A stretch of 34,064 nt of DNA from a virus. How positions within the stretch are numbered: the first letter of the stretch is position 1; each line of letters opens with the position of its first letter. The notes below the pieces were generated by a model. It was not told the origin of the DNA. It searched no databases and saw nothing but the letters and a program-made list of their open reading frames with translations. The position numbers were made by a program, and so were the translations under genes. The DNA is taken from IMG/VR virus record IMGVR_UViG_3300044630_001736, positions 1-34,064 of that record, one strand, 5' to 3'. Shown one piece after another: positions 8,426 to 16,368 of the stretch.

Positions 8426-9141
8426 CACGTCTAGACAGCGTCAAACAATTTATAGCAGAACACCAACACCGAACAATTGAATATCCCGAAGTACCACAAC
8501 TGGAAAATGAGTGGAAACGTGCTGAATGGATATTCAGAGAAAGCCATCTGCCGTATTTAGAAATGGATATATCCATGCCCTATGCTGAGATATTGGCAGA
8601 GGCCCGGGCTGTTAGACATCGCTTTGTAACTCATCGCGAAGGCGACGGTGAAGGTTGGATGAGCTTATGTATACACGGCATGAGTGCTGAACAGACAGAC
8701 GCACCCAATATGTATGGTTACACTCACGATACTGCCCCATACACATGGACTGACATTGCTGACTTATGTCCTGTGACCACAGACTATTTTAAAAATCAGT
8801 TTCCCTTTCAATTTTACCACAGACTACGTTTTATGTTGTTGAGGCCTGGTGGTTATATTGTACAACACAGCGACAACCGGACTAGTAATCTGGGTGCAGC
8901 AACCAACATCAGTTTAAACAATCCCGTGGGCTGCAAGTTTGTTACTGAACGTGGGCTAATACCATTTCGAGATACTGGTAGTGTTATGATGTTTAACAAC
9001 CACTATCAGCATGTGGTATTCAATGACAGCGATGAAGAACGTATTCACATTATCGTACATGGTGCCTGGGATGGCAGACGCTGGAATCCCATTATAAACC
9101 GTAGTTACGAACAGGCAAGAAATGGTCAGAACATTAGTTGA
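8422..9141 (+). CDS. 2OG-Fe(II) oxygenase, aspartyl/asparaginyl hydroxylase-like
   Basis: The second half carries the iron and cosubstrate signature of the aspartyl/asparaginyl beta-hydroxylase type: RPGGYIVQHSDN with H149-x-D151, then FNNHYQHVVFNDSDEERIHIIVHG giving distal H197 and R207 as likely Fe and 2-oxoglutarate ligands. The family hydroxylates protein side chains or small molecules; the target here is unknown. The 239-residue length fits a single catalytic domain. It overlaps gene 4 by four bases and the following gene by 20 bases, so it is part of the late operon. That placement is compatible with modification of a virion component, but this is inference. Confidence 0.75.
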   Translation: MTRLDSVKQFIAEHQHRTIEYPEVPQLENEWKRAEWIFRESHLPYLEMDISMPYAEILAEARAVRHRFVTHREGDGEGWMSLCIHGMSAEQTDAPNMYGYTHDTAPYTWTDIADLCPVTTDYFKNQFPFQFYHRLRFMLLRPGGYIVQHSDNRTSNLGAATNISLNNPVGCKFVTERGLIPFRDTGSVMMFNNHYQHVVFNDSDEERIHIIVHGAWDGRRWNPIINRSYEQARNGQNIS

Positions 9142-9790
9142 TTTTGTAAGTTTAGAAACCATCAATTGGTTTAAAGCTGACTGGGATCAGTATTTTGCGG
9201 CTGAGGATTATACAGTCATATCAGCAACGCCTGATGATGTCAAACGCAAATGGGGATTGGACAACTGGGATGTCAAGGATCGCAGACGCCAGCTGACATT
9301 TGATGATCCTGGATACAAACTAGCAGCACAACTAATACATAATTTTATTCCCAAGGATGTCCATTTTTGGGTAGCTTATCAACGTCAGTATATACCACAC
9401 AGTATGCATATAGACGAACCAGGCCCGGATGCCAATCCCGATTGGTTATACAGTGTCATAATGCCGCTAGATGCCGTCACTGCTGATGTGGCAAAAACTG
9501 TGGTCTGGAAAAAAGAATTCAAGCGGTTCAGCGAATATCTGGACTTTCAATCAGATTTTATCAGTCACCCAGAAAACTATACCCCAGTTAGTAATGTGTC
9601 AGAACTATACGATGTGGATCATTGTATGCTGAACAAAAACCCAGCTGATTACTTTGAGTTGGATGGCGTATACAACTATGAACTGGGCACAGCTGGTATG
9701 TTCCCCAGATGTAATTTACATTGCAGTAGCAACTGGCGCAAATACGGATTAGCTGAATACAAAGATATTCTAATATATCATATTGGTTAG
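9122..9790 (+). CDS. Putative second 2OG-Fe(II) oxygenase-like protein
   Basis: A 222-residue protein with a plausible jelly-roll iron site: YIPHSMHIDEPG (H96-x-D98) in the middle and FPRCNLHCSSNWRKYGLAEY near the end (H200, R206), followed by a final beta strand DILIYHI. The pattern and length fit a small 2-oxoglutarate oxygenase, but the overall sequence is divergent and the assignment rests on these motifs. It overlaps the preceding oxygenase gene by 20 bases, suggesting coupled translation and perhaps a joint pathway. It could instead be a cupin with a non-oxygenase role. The next gene (small terminase) begins just after its stop. Confidence 0.55.
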   Translation: MVRTLVDFVSLETINWFKADWDQYFAAEDYTVISATPDDVKRKWGLDNWDVKDRRRQLTFDDPGYKLAAQLIHNFIPKDVHFWVAYQRQYIPHSMHIDEPGPDANPDWLYSVIMPLDAVTADVAKTVVWKKEFKRFSEYLDFQSDFISHPENYTPVSNVSELYDVDHCMLNKNPADYFELDGVYNYELGTAGMFPRCNLHCSSNWRKYGLAEYKDILIYHIG

Positions 9791-9796
9791 TAAATA
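9789..9796 (+). promoter_or_regulatory. Late-promoter-like box before small terminase
   Basis: AGTAAATA resembles the late box, though less closely than others. Its last A is five bases before the ATG at 9801, the same tight spacing seen at 6103, 16369 and 30612. Confidence 0.4.
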
Positions 9797-9800
9797 CGAT

Positions 9801-10313
9801 ATGACCAAAAAATTAGAAGAAATATTAAACCTTCCCACGTTTACTGACGAAGATTCCCCCACCGTGGAAGAAGCTAAAGTGTTTATTGAAGAAAATCGCG
9901 AAATGATCGCACAAGTGGATACTGCCATTGATAAACTAGATGCAGCCATGCCCAGTGTTCGTGCTCTGGATGCATCAGATGACGAAATGGACGAGTTGGC
10001 AGACTACGCCAAAAGTAAAGCAGAAGATATGATGGACCTGGGTCTTAATGTTGACCCCAGATTTGCTGGTGTTATACTACAGACTGCCAGCAGTATGCTG
10101 GGCATGGCCATCACAGCCAAAACAGCCAAAATGGATCGTAAGCTCAGAACCCTGCAACTACAGATGCAGAAAGCCAAGTTGGATCATCAGATAGCCAAGG
10201 ATAACGCCAAAGGTGAGGGTGGAACCGCTGCTCCTGTAGAGGGAAAAGGCATCGTTTTAGACAGAAACGAACTTCTCCGGCAAATTCTAAGCAACCAGTC
10301 AACCCAAAAGTAA
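9801..10313 (+). CDS. 16: Terminase small subunit, gp16-like
   Basis: T4 gp16 (164 aa) forms rings that recognise concatemeric DNA and stimulate the packaging ATPase. This acidic, almost wholly helical protein of 170 residues has a long central helix pair (FAGVILQTASSMLGMAITAKTAKMDRKLRTLQLQMQKAKL) like the gp16 coiled-coil core, and a short C-terminal helix LDRNELLRQIL typical of relatives. I chose the ATG at 9801; a TTG at 9783 would add six residues and overlap the preceding gene. Unlike T4, where genes 16 and 17 adjoin, the large subunit lies 4.5 kb downstream. Confidence 0.75.
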   Translation: MTKKLEEILNLPTFTDEDSPTVEEAKVFIEENREMIAQVDTAIDKLDAAMPSVRALDASDDEMDELADYAKSKAEDMMDLGLNVDPRFAGVILQTASSMLGMAITAKTAKMDRKLRTLQLQMQKAKLDHQIAKDNAKGEGGTAAPVEGKGIVLDRNELLRQILSNQSTQK

Positions 10314-10321
10314 TAGTGCAG

Positions 10322-10329
10322 GCTAAATA
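10322..10329 (+). promoter_or_regulatory. Late promoter (GCTAAATA)
   Basis: GCTAAATA, a common aquatic T4-like variant of the late box, lies 21 bases before the ATG at 10351. AGGA at 10339-10342 is the ribosome site. Confidence 0.6.
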
Positions 10330-10350
10330 CTACTACACAGGATTAATGCG

Positions 10351-10938
10351 ATGAAATCATTCCAAAAATACATGTACGAAGCAAAAAAGATCTATGAATT
10401 TAGGATCAAAATTGCCCAACACGAAATGGATAAGCCAGCAGTGGAGCGCCTTAAGAGTGCGCTAGAAGCTTTCCAACTAGAAACAATCACAGCTCCCAAA
10501 CGTTTACCCATCCAGGAACACCGAGACTTTCCCAAAATGGGACCTTGCGAATGCTATGTCATTGATATTGGTGTAAATTACCCAACAATCGCTCCACAGA
10601 TTCGTCAGCTGGTAGCTGAACGTGCGGGTCTCAATTCTGAGTGTGTATGCGTATACACACTGGATGAACATGGTTATACCGACGAAGCAGAGCTGCGCGG
10701 ACAAGACCACGAAGGTGCATATTTAAATGAGCCTGAATTGACTGCTGATGCTGGTGGGCAGGAATTGGCCGGCCAAGTTCGTGTGGGTAGCCTGTTAAAA
10801 GAATTGGAAAGTCGCAAATACGAATTTGCAGCAACAGAAAAAACTGCTGGTGCTATGTCTACTGACAAAGAAGGAACTACAAGCCCCGTCGGTACACACC
10901 AGAATAAAATCCCTAGCCCAGTGAGAAAAGGAAAGTAA
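10351..10938 (+). CDS. Probable packaged protein with capsid-targeting-like N-terminus
   Basis: The N-terminus MKSFQKYMYEA closely matches the T4 capsid-targeting peptide (internal protein III begins MKTYQEFIAEA), which directs proteins into the prohead and is cut by the gp21 protease. The 195-residue body has an alpha/beta domain (YEFRIKIAQHEMDKPAVERL, then KRLPIQEHRDFPKMGPCECYVIDI and YPTIAPQIRQLVAE), followed by a disordered Lys/Thr/Ser-rich tail. The middle domain recurs in other large myoviruses in my recollection, without known function. It follows small terminase under its own late promoter, and the next gene starts five bases after its stop. The packaging role is inferred from the leader and neighbours. 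Confidence 0.6.
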   Translation: MKSFQKYMYEAKKIYEFRIKIAQHEMDKPAVERLKSALEAFQLETITAPKRLPIQEHRDFPKMGPCECYVIDIGVNYPTIAPQIRQLVAERAGLNSECVCVYTLDEHGYTDEAELRGQDHEGAYLNEPELTADAGGQELAGQVRVGSLLKELESRKYEFAATEKTAGAMSTDKEGTTSPVGTHQNKIPSPVRKGK

Positions 10939-10942
10939 TATC

Positions 10943-12856
10943 ATGTCGTCCAACAACATATACAATATTTTAAACACACTAAAAAATCTGGAACCCAAAG
11001 AGGCTTCCAAGACTACTGAAAGTAAGCCCATCTACGAAAGTGTAGAGGCCAAAGGTAGCATTATGACCGGTGTTGCTGGCATAGAAAAGAAATTGTCAGA
11101 AGCCTATATTGCTGAAAAGGCAAAAAATCCTTATGCTGTTGGCATGGCACAGGCAATGAAGAGCACTGGTGATGCGCCGCCTCTGAAGAAGAGCACTATC
11201 ACCAAGGCACATGACATTGCCAAGAAAGTCAAAGAGACTGCTACTTATGCCAAGTTACCAGCTGATCAGCTGGGATTGGACAAGTTTGCACAGGCTAAAT
11301 TAGCAGCACAGCCTAACAAACTACAGCGTGAAAAGAATAAAATTGCTATGCAGCGAAAAGTTGCTGGTGCCGATGACGGATTACCACCTGAAGTAGCAGA
11401 AGGTGACATGGAAGAAGGCAACGAATTTTCTGGTGCGCTGGCCCGAGCCAAAGCTGCTGGTGCTAAAGAATTTGAAGTTGATGGAAAAACCTATCCAGTT
11501 AAAGAAGGTGAACTAACCAAGACCTCAACTGGTGTACGCCATCGTGGAACATACGGTACAGAATACCAGGGTGATGCAGATGAAGAAGAAGCAGCCGCCA
11601 AAGCTGCTGAGAAAGGTCCTAAGAAACGTGGACGCCCTGCAAAGGGTATGGCCAAACCAAAACCAGCCGCTGGTGAGAAGAAAGGCCGCGGTCGCCCAGC
11701 CAAAGCAGCAGCACCAACTTACAGTGGCGCTAAAGATTTACAAAGCTTCTTTGGTAGCAAAGCACCCAAGAGCAAAGCCAAGGGTACAGTGCACCGTATG
11801 GACGAGGCTCGTATTATGGACGGCGCCAATGAAACACTACAACACGTATTAAATCGTTTTAAACACGAAGTAAAACAGTTTGAACAGACTGGTGATTTGG
11901 ATAACGACTTATACGAAGCATTGTTTGACTATTACATGGACTCAGGTGAAATGCCCTACGGCGTAGCCAAAGCTCGCACTGGTGACCCGTACAACTGGAT
12001 CACTGATCGCTTGTCAGCTGACATGGGCATGGCAGAAGCTGTAAATCCTATGTCCGTTCAAGGCCAACAAATGCAAGCCCATACATTTAAACCTGGCGAG
12101 CAAGTTAAATCCAGTAATGGTGAAGTAGTTAAAGTAGTTGCTGTTGACATGGCCAGTGGCATGGTCAAAGTTGCCAATCGCTTTGGTGATGAAACCACTG
12201 TACCAGCTACACGTTTGTCAGCTATAACTGGTCAACCTGCACCGCAGTCGGCTCCTGCACCACAGCCCACTATGGAAGATGATCTGAATGAATTAGCACG
12301 TTTAGCTGGGCTGGAAGTATCTGAAGCCGCTAAACCAGACTACATTGATCTAGACAAAGACGGCGACAAAAAAGAGCCCATGAAGAAAGCTGCCCAAGAT
12401 GCTAAAGAAGTTGACGAAGCTCTGGATCCAGTGGGCAAAGAAGATGATGACGTGGACAATGATGGTGACACAGACTCGTCAGACGAGTATATAAAAGCAC
12501 GTCGTGAAAAGATCTCCAAGAACATCAAAGAAGCAGAACAGATGTTGGACATGATGCGTATTGCTGGTCTTGACACTACTAAAGCAGAAGCAGCTTTGGC
12601 TGAAGCCAAGAAATATGGCGACACTGATGTTGAAGAGGCACCTGAGTATGCTAATAGCCCAGACGAAGAAGTTGAAAACGTTGATGCTATCATACGCCAG
12701 GGCAACGACTTAAATCGTGAGAAAAAGCAGTATGCTGACAAGCCCAAGGCTGGTGACAATCCCATGGCAACAGAAGGAAGTGTTGATCCATTGGCTGCAC
12801 TGGGTAACCGTCTAATGCAGGCTTACGAAAGCATCAAAGTAAAGTCACGCAAGTAA
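10943..12856 (+). CDS. Large charged virion/prohead candidate with AT-hooks and EF-hand-like loops
   Basis: A 637-residue, highly charged, largely disordered protein. Two AT-hook-like motifs, KKRGRPAKG (227-235) and KGRGRPAKA (247-255), suggest DNA minor-groove binding. A small SH3-like segment (about 382-430) has alternating GEVVKVVAV and GMVKVANR strands. Two acidic loops, DLDKDGD (469-475) and DVDNDGD (503-509), resemble calcium-binding EF-hand or dockerin loops. Short ELARLAGL and MMRIAGL motifs recur in this and neighbouring genes. An internal YIAEKAKNPYAVGMAQAMK segment (from about residue 52) resembles prohead-core sequences of aquatic phages. Its position among packaging genes and the composition suggest an internal or scaffold-like head protein that contacts DNA. 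No enzymatic motif is visible. Confidence 0.55.
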   Translation: MSSNNIYNILNTLKNLEPKEASKTTESKPIYESVEAKGSIMTGVAGIEKKLSEAYIAEKAKNPYAVGMAQAMKSTGDAPPLKKSTITKAHDIAKKVKETATYAKLPADQLGLDKFAQAKLAAQPNKLQREKNKIAMQRKVAGADDGLPPEVAEGDMEEGNEFSGALARAKAAGAKEFEVDGKTYPVKEGELTKTSTGVRHRGTYGTEYQGDADEEEAAAKAAEKGPKKRGRPAKGMAKPKPAAGEKKGRGRPAKAAAPTYSGAKDLQSFFGSKAPKSKAKGTVHRMDEARIMDGANETLQHVLNRFKHEVKQFEQTGDLDNDLYEALFDYYMDSGEMPYGVAKARTGDPYNWITDRLSADMGMAEAVNPMSVQGQQMQAHTFKPGEQVKSSNGEVVKVVAVDMASGMVKVANRFGDETTVPATRLSAITGQPAPQSAPAPQPTMEDDLNELARLAGLEVSEAAKPDYIDLDKDGDKKEPMKKAAQDAKEVDEALDPVGKEDDDVDNDGDTDSSDEYIKARREKISKNIKEAEQMLDMMRIAGLDTTKAEAALAEAKKYGDTDVEEAPEYANSPDEEVENVDAIIRQGNDLNREKKQYADKPKAGDNPMATEGSVDPLAALGNRLMQAYESIKVKSRK

Positions 12857-12857
12857 T

Positions 12858-13361
12858 ATGAAAACATTATTAGATTACATTGCAGAAGCAGAGTATGCCA
12901 GTAACAATCCAGTCGCTGGTGATGATTTTGATATTATTATAAACGAAGAATGTTATCTAAGCAGCCATGTTATTGCAGAAACTTCTGATGGTTTTGTCTT
13001 AGAAGCCACTGATGCAGCCATTGCTGAACTTACTCGTCTGGGTATGTTATCAGAAGATAACAGCCGGATTGTTTATGGTGAAGTAAATCATGACATGGCG
13101 GATGACGAAGAAGTAGAAGAAGCTGAATATCAGGGCCGTAAAGTACCACTGGGTAAACCCATGGCTGGCGATGTAAAGAAATCCAAAGTCTATGTTAAGA
13201 ATCCCAAAACTGGCAAAGTTATCAAAGTAAACTTTGGTGACAAAAATATGCGCATCAAGAAAAATATTCCTGGTCGTCGCAAGAATTTTCGTGCTCGTCA
13301 CAACTGTGACAATCCTGGTCCACGTACCAAAGCACGATACTGGTCATGCAGAGCATGGTAA
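12858..13361 (+). CDS. Probable packaged protein with capsid-targeting-like leader and conserved basic C-terminus
   Basis: The start MKTLLDYIAEA fits the T4 capsid-targeting peptide (MKTYQEFIAEA) at most key positions, with an I-x-E cut site. Residues 12-105 are acidic. The C-terminal 60 residues (KVYVKNPKTGKVIKVNFGD, then RRKNFRARHNCD, then RYWSCRAW) form a basic module with two conserved Cys that I recognise from structural proteins of many aquatic phages, where it is uncharacterised. It begins two bases after the previous stop. A head-internal location and cleavage after residue 10 are predictions from the leader. Confidence 0.65.
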   Translation: MKTLLDYIAEAEYASNNPVAGDDFDIIINEECYLSSHVIAETSDGFVLEATDAAIAELTRLGMLSEDNSRIVYGEVNHDMADDEEVEEAEYQGRKVPLGKPMAGDVKKSKVYVKNPKTGKVIKVNFGDKNMRIKKNIPGRRKNFRARHNCDNPGPRTKARYWSCRAW

Positions 13362-13373
13362 CGGAGAAATAAG

Positions 13374-13487
13374 ATGATTGATACACTATTATTGTTGGCA
13401 GTTGGTATTGTAATTGGTTGGCATATTCCTCAACCCAGCTGGGCCAAAGCTGCCCTGGACAAGTTAAAGTCTTATTTCACAAAATGA
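13374..13487 (+). CDS. Small single-span membrane protein (37 aa)
   Basis: The frame encodes MIDTLLLLAVGIVIGWHIP followed by a short amphipathic tail (PSWAKAALDKLKSYFTK). Residues 4-18 form one hydrophobic span, so a membrane-anchored peptide is likely. A strong GGAG lies at 13363-13366, and its TGA overlaps the ATG of the next gene (13484-13487), which supports translation. Similar mini-proteins occur among aquatic T4-like phages as I recall, without known function. Confidence 0.65.
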   Translation: MIDTLLLLAVGIVIGWHIPQPSWAKAALDKLKSYFTK

Positions 13488-13837
13488 AAATAAACGAAGT
13501 CATCACTGAAAGCAAACTGCGCACTTCCAGTAAGTATGCACTGCCTGATGCTGAAGTTTTTGATGATCTGGACAACGGCCATCCATACCACATGTATCGT
13601 TTTGGTGTAGCCTTAGCTGGATCTCCTGATAACTTTGGCGACAGTAATGGGCCCACTCGCAGCAATTTGGTGACCATTGGTTACTCTGACGCTGACAGAG
13701 AAATAATTGATGCAGCCAAGCGTCATCTGGGTCGCAAATCCACTAGAATCAGTAAAAAGAAATCTCAAGAAATGCCGGACGTAAATCATCAGAGCCCAGT
13801 GCAACCTCAGGGCCCAGTACGTCGTAAATCCAAATGA
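13484..13837 (+). CDS. Probable packaged protein, short MK-leader
   Basis: I chose the ATG at 13484 because it overlaps the preceding stop (ATGA) and gives a leader, MKINEVITESK, of the MK....I.E type seen in packaged proteins here. An upstream ATG at 13418 would add 22 residues overlapping the membrane-peptide gene. The 117-residue product has a conserved-looking middle (DLDNGHPYHMYRFGVALAGSPD, then TIGYSDADREIIDAAKRHLG) and a basic tail. I recall relatives in aquatic phages, with no function known. Its stop overlaps the next start (13834-13837). Confidence 0.65.
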   Translation: MKINEVITESKLRTSSKYALPDAEVFDDLDNGHPYHMYRFGVALAGSPDNFGDSNGPTRSNLVTIGYSDADREIIDAAKRHLGRKSTRISKKKSQEMPDVNHQSPVQPQGPVRRKSK

Positions 13838-14217
13838 AAGAATATCGTCTAACCAGTGCCAACTTCGTTCCAGAAGGCGAGACCGGTGATCCAGATGCAT
13901 TTATGGATCCCGCTGAATTAAACAGACTTAAAAAACTGGCTGGTCTGGTCACAGAAGACTATTATACAGCTGGTGGACACGATCCGGCATTAACAACTCC
14001 CAACGATAGTAACGGCAATCCCATGAGCCCAGTGGGCAGTAACATCAGCATCACTGGCATGGAAAAACGTGAGTTGGAAAAGCGCAACAACATAAAACCC
14101 GGAACACCAGAATGGTTCCAACTTTGGTTCAGTCTCCCTTACCTAACAGGGACTAAACCAATCGGTGATGCCCCAGCCCACAGGATCAAAAACAACGCAG
14201 AACGAAAAAAGCGTTAA
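13834..14217 (+). CDS. Small late protein, unknown, LAGL motif
   Basis: A 127-residue protein beginning MKEYRLTSANFVPEGE. Residues 29-41 (AELNRLKKLAGLV) carry the LxxLAGL motif that also appears in the 637-residue protein upstream and at the end of the protein encoded at 16369-17817. The rest is Pro/Asn/Gly-rich, with a WFQLWFSLPYLTGTKP segment and a basic end. No known family is recognised. It is coupled to the preceding gene by ATGA, and its stop overlaps that of the inverted HNH gene by three bases. It is grouped with virion candidates by position. Confidence 0.6.
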   Translation: MKEYRLTSANFVPEGETGDPDAFMDPAELNRLKKLAGLVTEDYYTAGGHDPALTTPNDSNGNPMSPVGSNISITGMEKRELEKRNNIKPGTPEWFQLWFSLPYLTGTKPIGDAPAHRIKNNAERKKR

Positions 14218-14741
14218 GCCACTTTCTTATTGACTCCCAGATATTGATTCCACGACGCTTGTTTGACCTTGAAGTCAGTCTGCTTCCATTTGCTTACTAG
14301 ACTGTAGTAATCAGGTGCATATGGCATGACCTTAGGCTTAATTAACTTACTGCCTTTTTTATGATTGCATGACTTACAGCTGGTAACAGAGTTATCCCAG
14401 GTGGTCTTACCACCAGAACTGCGTGGGATCACATGGTCAATGGTCAGCTCATCAAAATCAAAAATCTCGTCACAATACTGACACTTGAACAGATCTCGCA
14501 GATACATATTGTAGCGACTGAACTTTACATGTTTTTTGTATTTGAAGTAATCTTTGGTCACACAAACACTGGGAACATTTAACGCCAGTTTTTCGCTATG
14601 TAGTATCCAATTGGGATAAGTTTCTAGAACAGTTACCCGGCCCAGAAACATTAGTTTGATGGCGTGTTGATAATCAATTACACTCAATGGCAGAATTGAG
14701 ATGGGTTCATAGTTTGCATTTAATAGTAGAGTGTCCGACAT
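14214..14741 (-). CDS. HNH endonuclease
   Basis: The HNH core is complete: CQYC (87-90), IDHVIPRSSGG with D102-H103, N117, and CKSCNHKKG (C122, C125, H127), a zinc-bound beta-beta-alpha-metal nuclease. The N-terminal part (LLLNANYEPISILPLSVIDYQHAIKLM) matches the common stand-alone HNH type of 170-190 residues found in bacteria and phages. It is the only gene transcribed leftward in this stretch and lies directly before the large terminase. It may be a homing-type endonuclease or, as in some long-tailed phages, a packaging accessory nuclease; the sequence does not decide. A TATAAATA box on the minus strand precedes it. Confidence 0.9.
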   Translation of the reverse strand: MSDTLLLNANYEPISILPLSVIDYQHAIKLMFLGRVTVLETYPNWILHSEKLALNVPSVCVTKDYFKYKKHVKFSRYNMYLRDLFKCQYCDEIFDFDELTIDHVIPRSSGGKTTWDNSVTSCKSCNHKKGSKLIKPKVMPYAPDYYSLVSKWKQTDFKVKQASWNQYLGVNKKVA

Positions 14742-14763
14742 TTTGATTCACATAAGGTTTAAT

Positions 14764-14771
14764 ACTAAATA
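14764..14771 (+). promoter_or_regulatory. Late promoter for large terminase
   Basis: ACTAAATA, a late-box variant, 32 bases before the terminase ATG. It overlaps the minus-strand box at 14770-14777. Confidence 0.55.
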
Positions 14772-14777
14772 TTTATA
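14770..14777 (-). promoter_or_regulatory. Late promoter for HNH gene, exact TATAAATA
   Basis: The plus strand reads TATTTATA, giving an exact TATAAATA on the minus strand, 28 bases upstream of the HNH ATG. It overlaps the plus-strand box by two bases, so the two promoters are divergent and could compete. Confidence 0.6.
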
Positions 14778-14802
14778 TTAACATATAATGGAATAAAAGT
14801 AA

Positions 14803-16356
14803 ATGTCTGATGACAATCAGTTCGTCCGCCCGGCCAACATAAGCATAGCACTGACCAATGAACAGATCAGTGAATACGCACGATGTGCTGATCCGGTGAC
14901 TGGCTACAAGTATTTCATGGAGAATTACTTCTATATACAACACCCAACCAAAGGTAAGTTGTTGTATAGTCCTTTTGATTTCCAGGTCAAATTGATTGAT
15001 AACTACCATAGTAACCGATTCTCAGTGTCTATGATGCCACGTCAGACTGGTAAGACCACCAGTGCTGCCGGATATCTATTATGGTTTGCCATGTTTAATC
15101 CAGACCAGACAGTTCTGATCGCCGCCCATCAGTATAGCGGCGCCCAGGAAATCATGCATCGTATTCGTTATGCTTACGAAATGTGCCCGCAGTGGCTCAA
15201 GGCCGGTGTAGAAGCTTATAACCAGGGCAATATTGACTTTGATAACAAGAGTCGTATTGTGGCCCGTGCAACTACTGAAAAGACTGGTCGTGGTATGTCG
15301 CTATCGTTACTATACTTGGACGAGTTCGCGTTCGTTAGGCCCACCATCGCCCGAGAATTCTGGACAGCTATATCTCCCACACTCAGTACTGGTGGTAAGT
15401 GTATTATTACCAGCACACCAAACTCAGACGAGGATCAGTTTGCGTTCATCTGGAAACAAGCCAACAAGAGAACTGATGCTTATGGCAACGAAACTAAGTT
15501 GGGAATAAATGGATTTAGTCCGTTTAAAGCACACTGGTCAGAACACCCAGACCGAAGTGAAGCTTGGAAAGAAGAAGAGATTGGACGTATTGGTGAAGAA
15601 CGATTCCGTCGAGAACACGAATTAGAGTTCATTATTAATGATGAGACGTTAATTAAGCCCACCACACTGGTAGAGATGGATGGTATAGACCCTGTAGAGC
15701 GCCAGGGACAAGTACGTTGGTACACCAAGCCCAAGCGAGGAAACACCTATGTTGTGGGACTAGACCCCAGTCTAGGCACTGGTGGCGACTTTGCTGCCAT
15801 TCAAGTCATTGAATTGCCCAGTTTTCGTCAGATCGCCGAGTGGCAACACAACAAAACACCCATACAAAGGCAGATTGTGATACTCCGGGAGATATGTCAG
15901 TATCTATATGACAGCACTGGTAATGACAACGACATATACTACAGTGTGGAGAACAACACCCTGGGTGAGGCAGCACTGGTTACCATTGCTGAACTTGGTG
16001 AAGAAAACATACACGGGGTTTTTATGACAGAGCCTGGGCGAGCCGGTGTGAGCAGGATGCGCAAGGGATTTACCACTACTAACAAGAGTAAAATTACTGC
16101 CTGTGCTAAACTCAAGAATTACATAGAAAATAAGAAAATGCACTTGGCCAGTAAAAATTTAATCAGCGAATTAAAGACATTTGTGGCACACGGTACCAGC
16201 TTTGCAGCTAAACCGGGCGAAAACGATGACTTGGTCATGGCGATCATACTGACTATTCGCATGATTGCAGTGCTTCAGGGCTATGATAGTTCGCTGGATA
16301 TGCAGTTACGAGATCAGAGTGAAAATATCAATCCCATGCCATTCATAATGATGTAG
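14803..16356 (+). CDS. 17: Terminase large subunit, gp17-like
   Basis: The DNA packaging motor and headful nuclease. The ATPase domain has Walker A MMPRQTGKTT (residues 77-86) and Walker B LSLLYLDEF (167-175, catalytic E174), followed by the coupling motif around CIITSTPNSDED. The C-terminal RNase H-like nuclease has VGLDPSLGTGGDFA (D321), YSVENNTLGEA (E383) and GENDDLVMA (D475/D476), the expected acidic triad. At 517 aa it is shorter than T4 gp17 (610 aa), but all motifs are intact. It has a late box upstream and is followed after 12 bases by another late gene. Confidence 0.96.
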   Translation: MSDDNQFVRPANISIALTNEQISEYARCADPVTGYKYFMENYFYIQHPTKGKLLYSPFDFQVKLIDNYHSNRFSVSMMPRQTGKTTSAAGYLLWFAMFNPDQTVLIAAHQYSGAQEIMHRIRYAYEMCPQWLKAGVEAYNQGNIDFDNKSRIVARATTEKTGRGMSLSLLYLDEFAFVRPTIAREFWTAISPTLSTGGKCIITSTPNSDEDQFAFIWKQANKRTDAYGNETKLGINGFSPFKAHWSEHPDRSEAWKEEEIGRIGEERFRREHELEFIINDETLIKPTTLVEMDGIDPVERQGQVRWYTKPKRGNTYVVGLDPSLGTGGDFAAIQVIELPSFRQIAEWQHNKTPIQRQIVILREICQYLYDSTGNDNDIYYSVENNTLGEAALVTIAELGEENIHGVFMTEPGRAGVSRMRKGFTTTNKSKITACAKLKNYIENKKMHLASKNLISELKTFVAHGTSFAAKPGENDDLVMAIILTIRMIAVLQGYDSSLDMQLRDQSENINPMPFIMM

Positions 16357-16364
16357 GCTAAATA
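16357..16364 (+). promoter_or_regulatory. Late promoter abutting an ATG
   Basis: GCTAAATA begins just after the terminase stop and ends five bases before the ATG at 16369, leaving no room for a ribosome site if T4 spacing holds. Confidence 0.6.
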
Positions 16365-16368
16365 CTGT

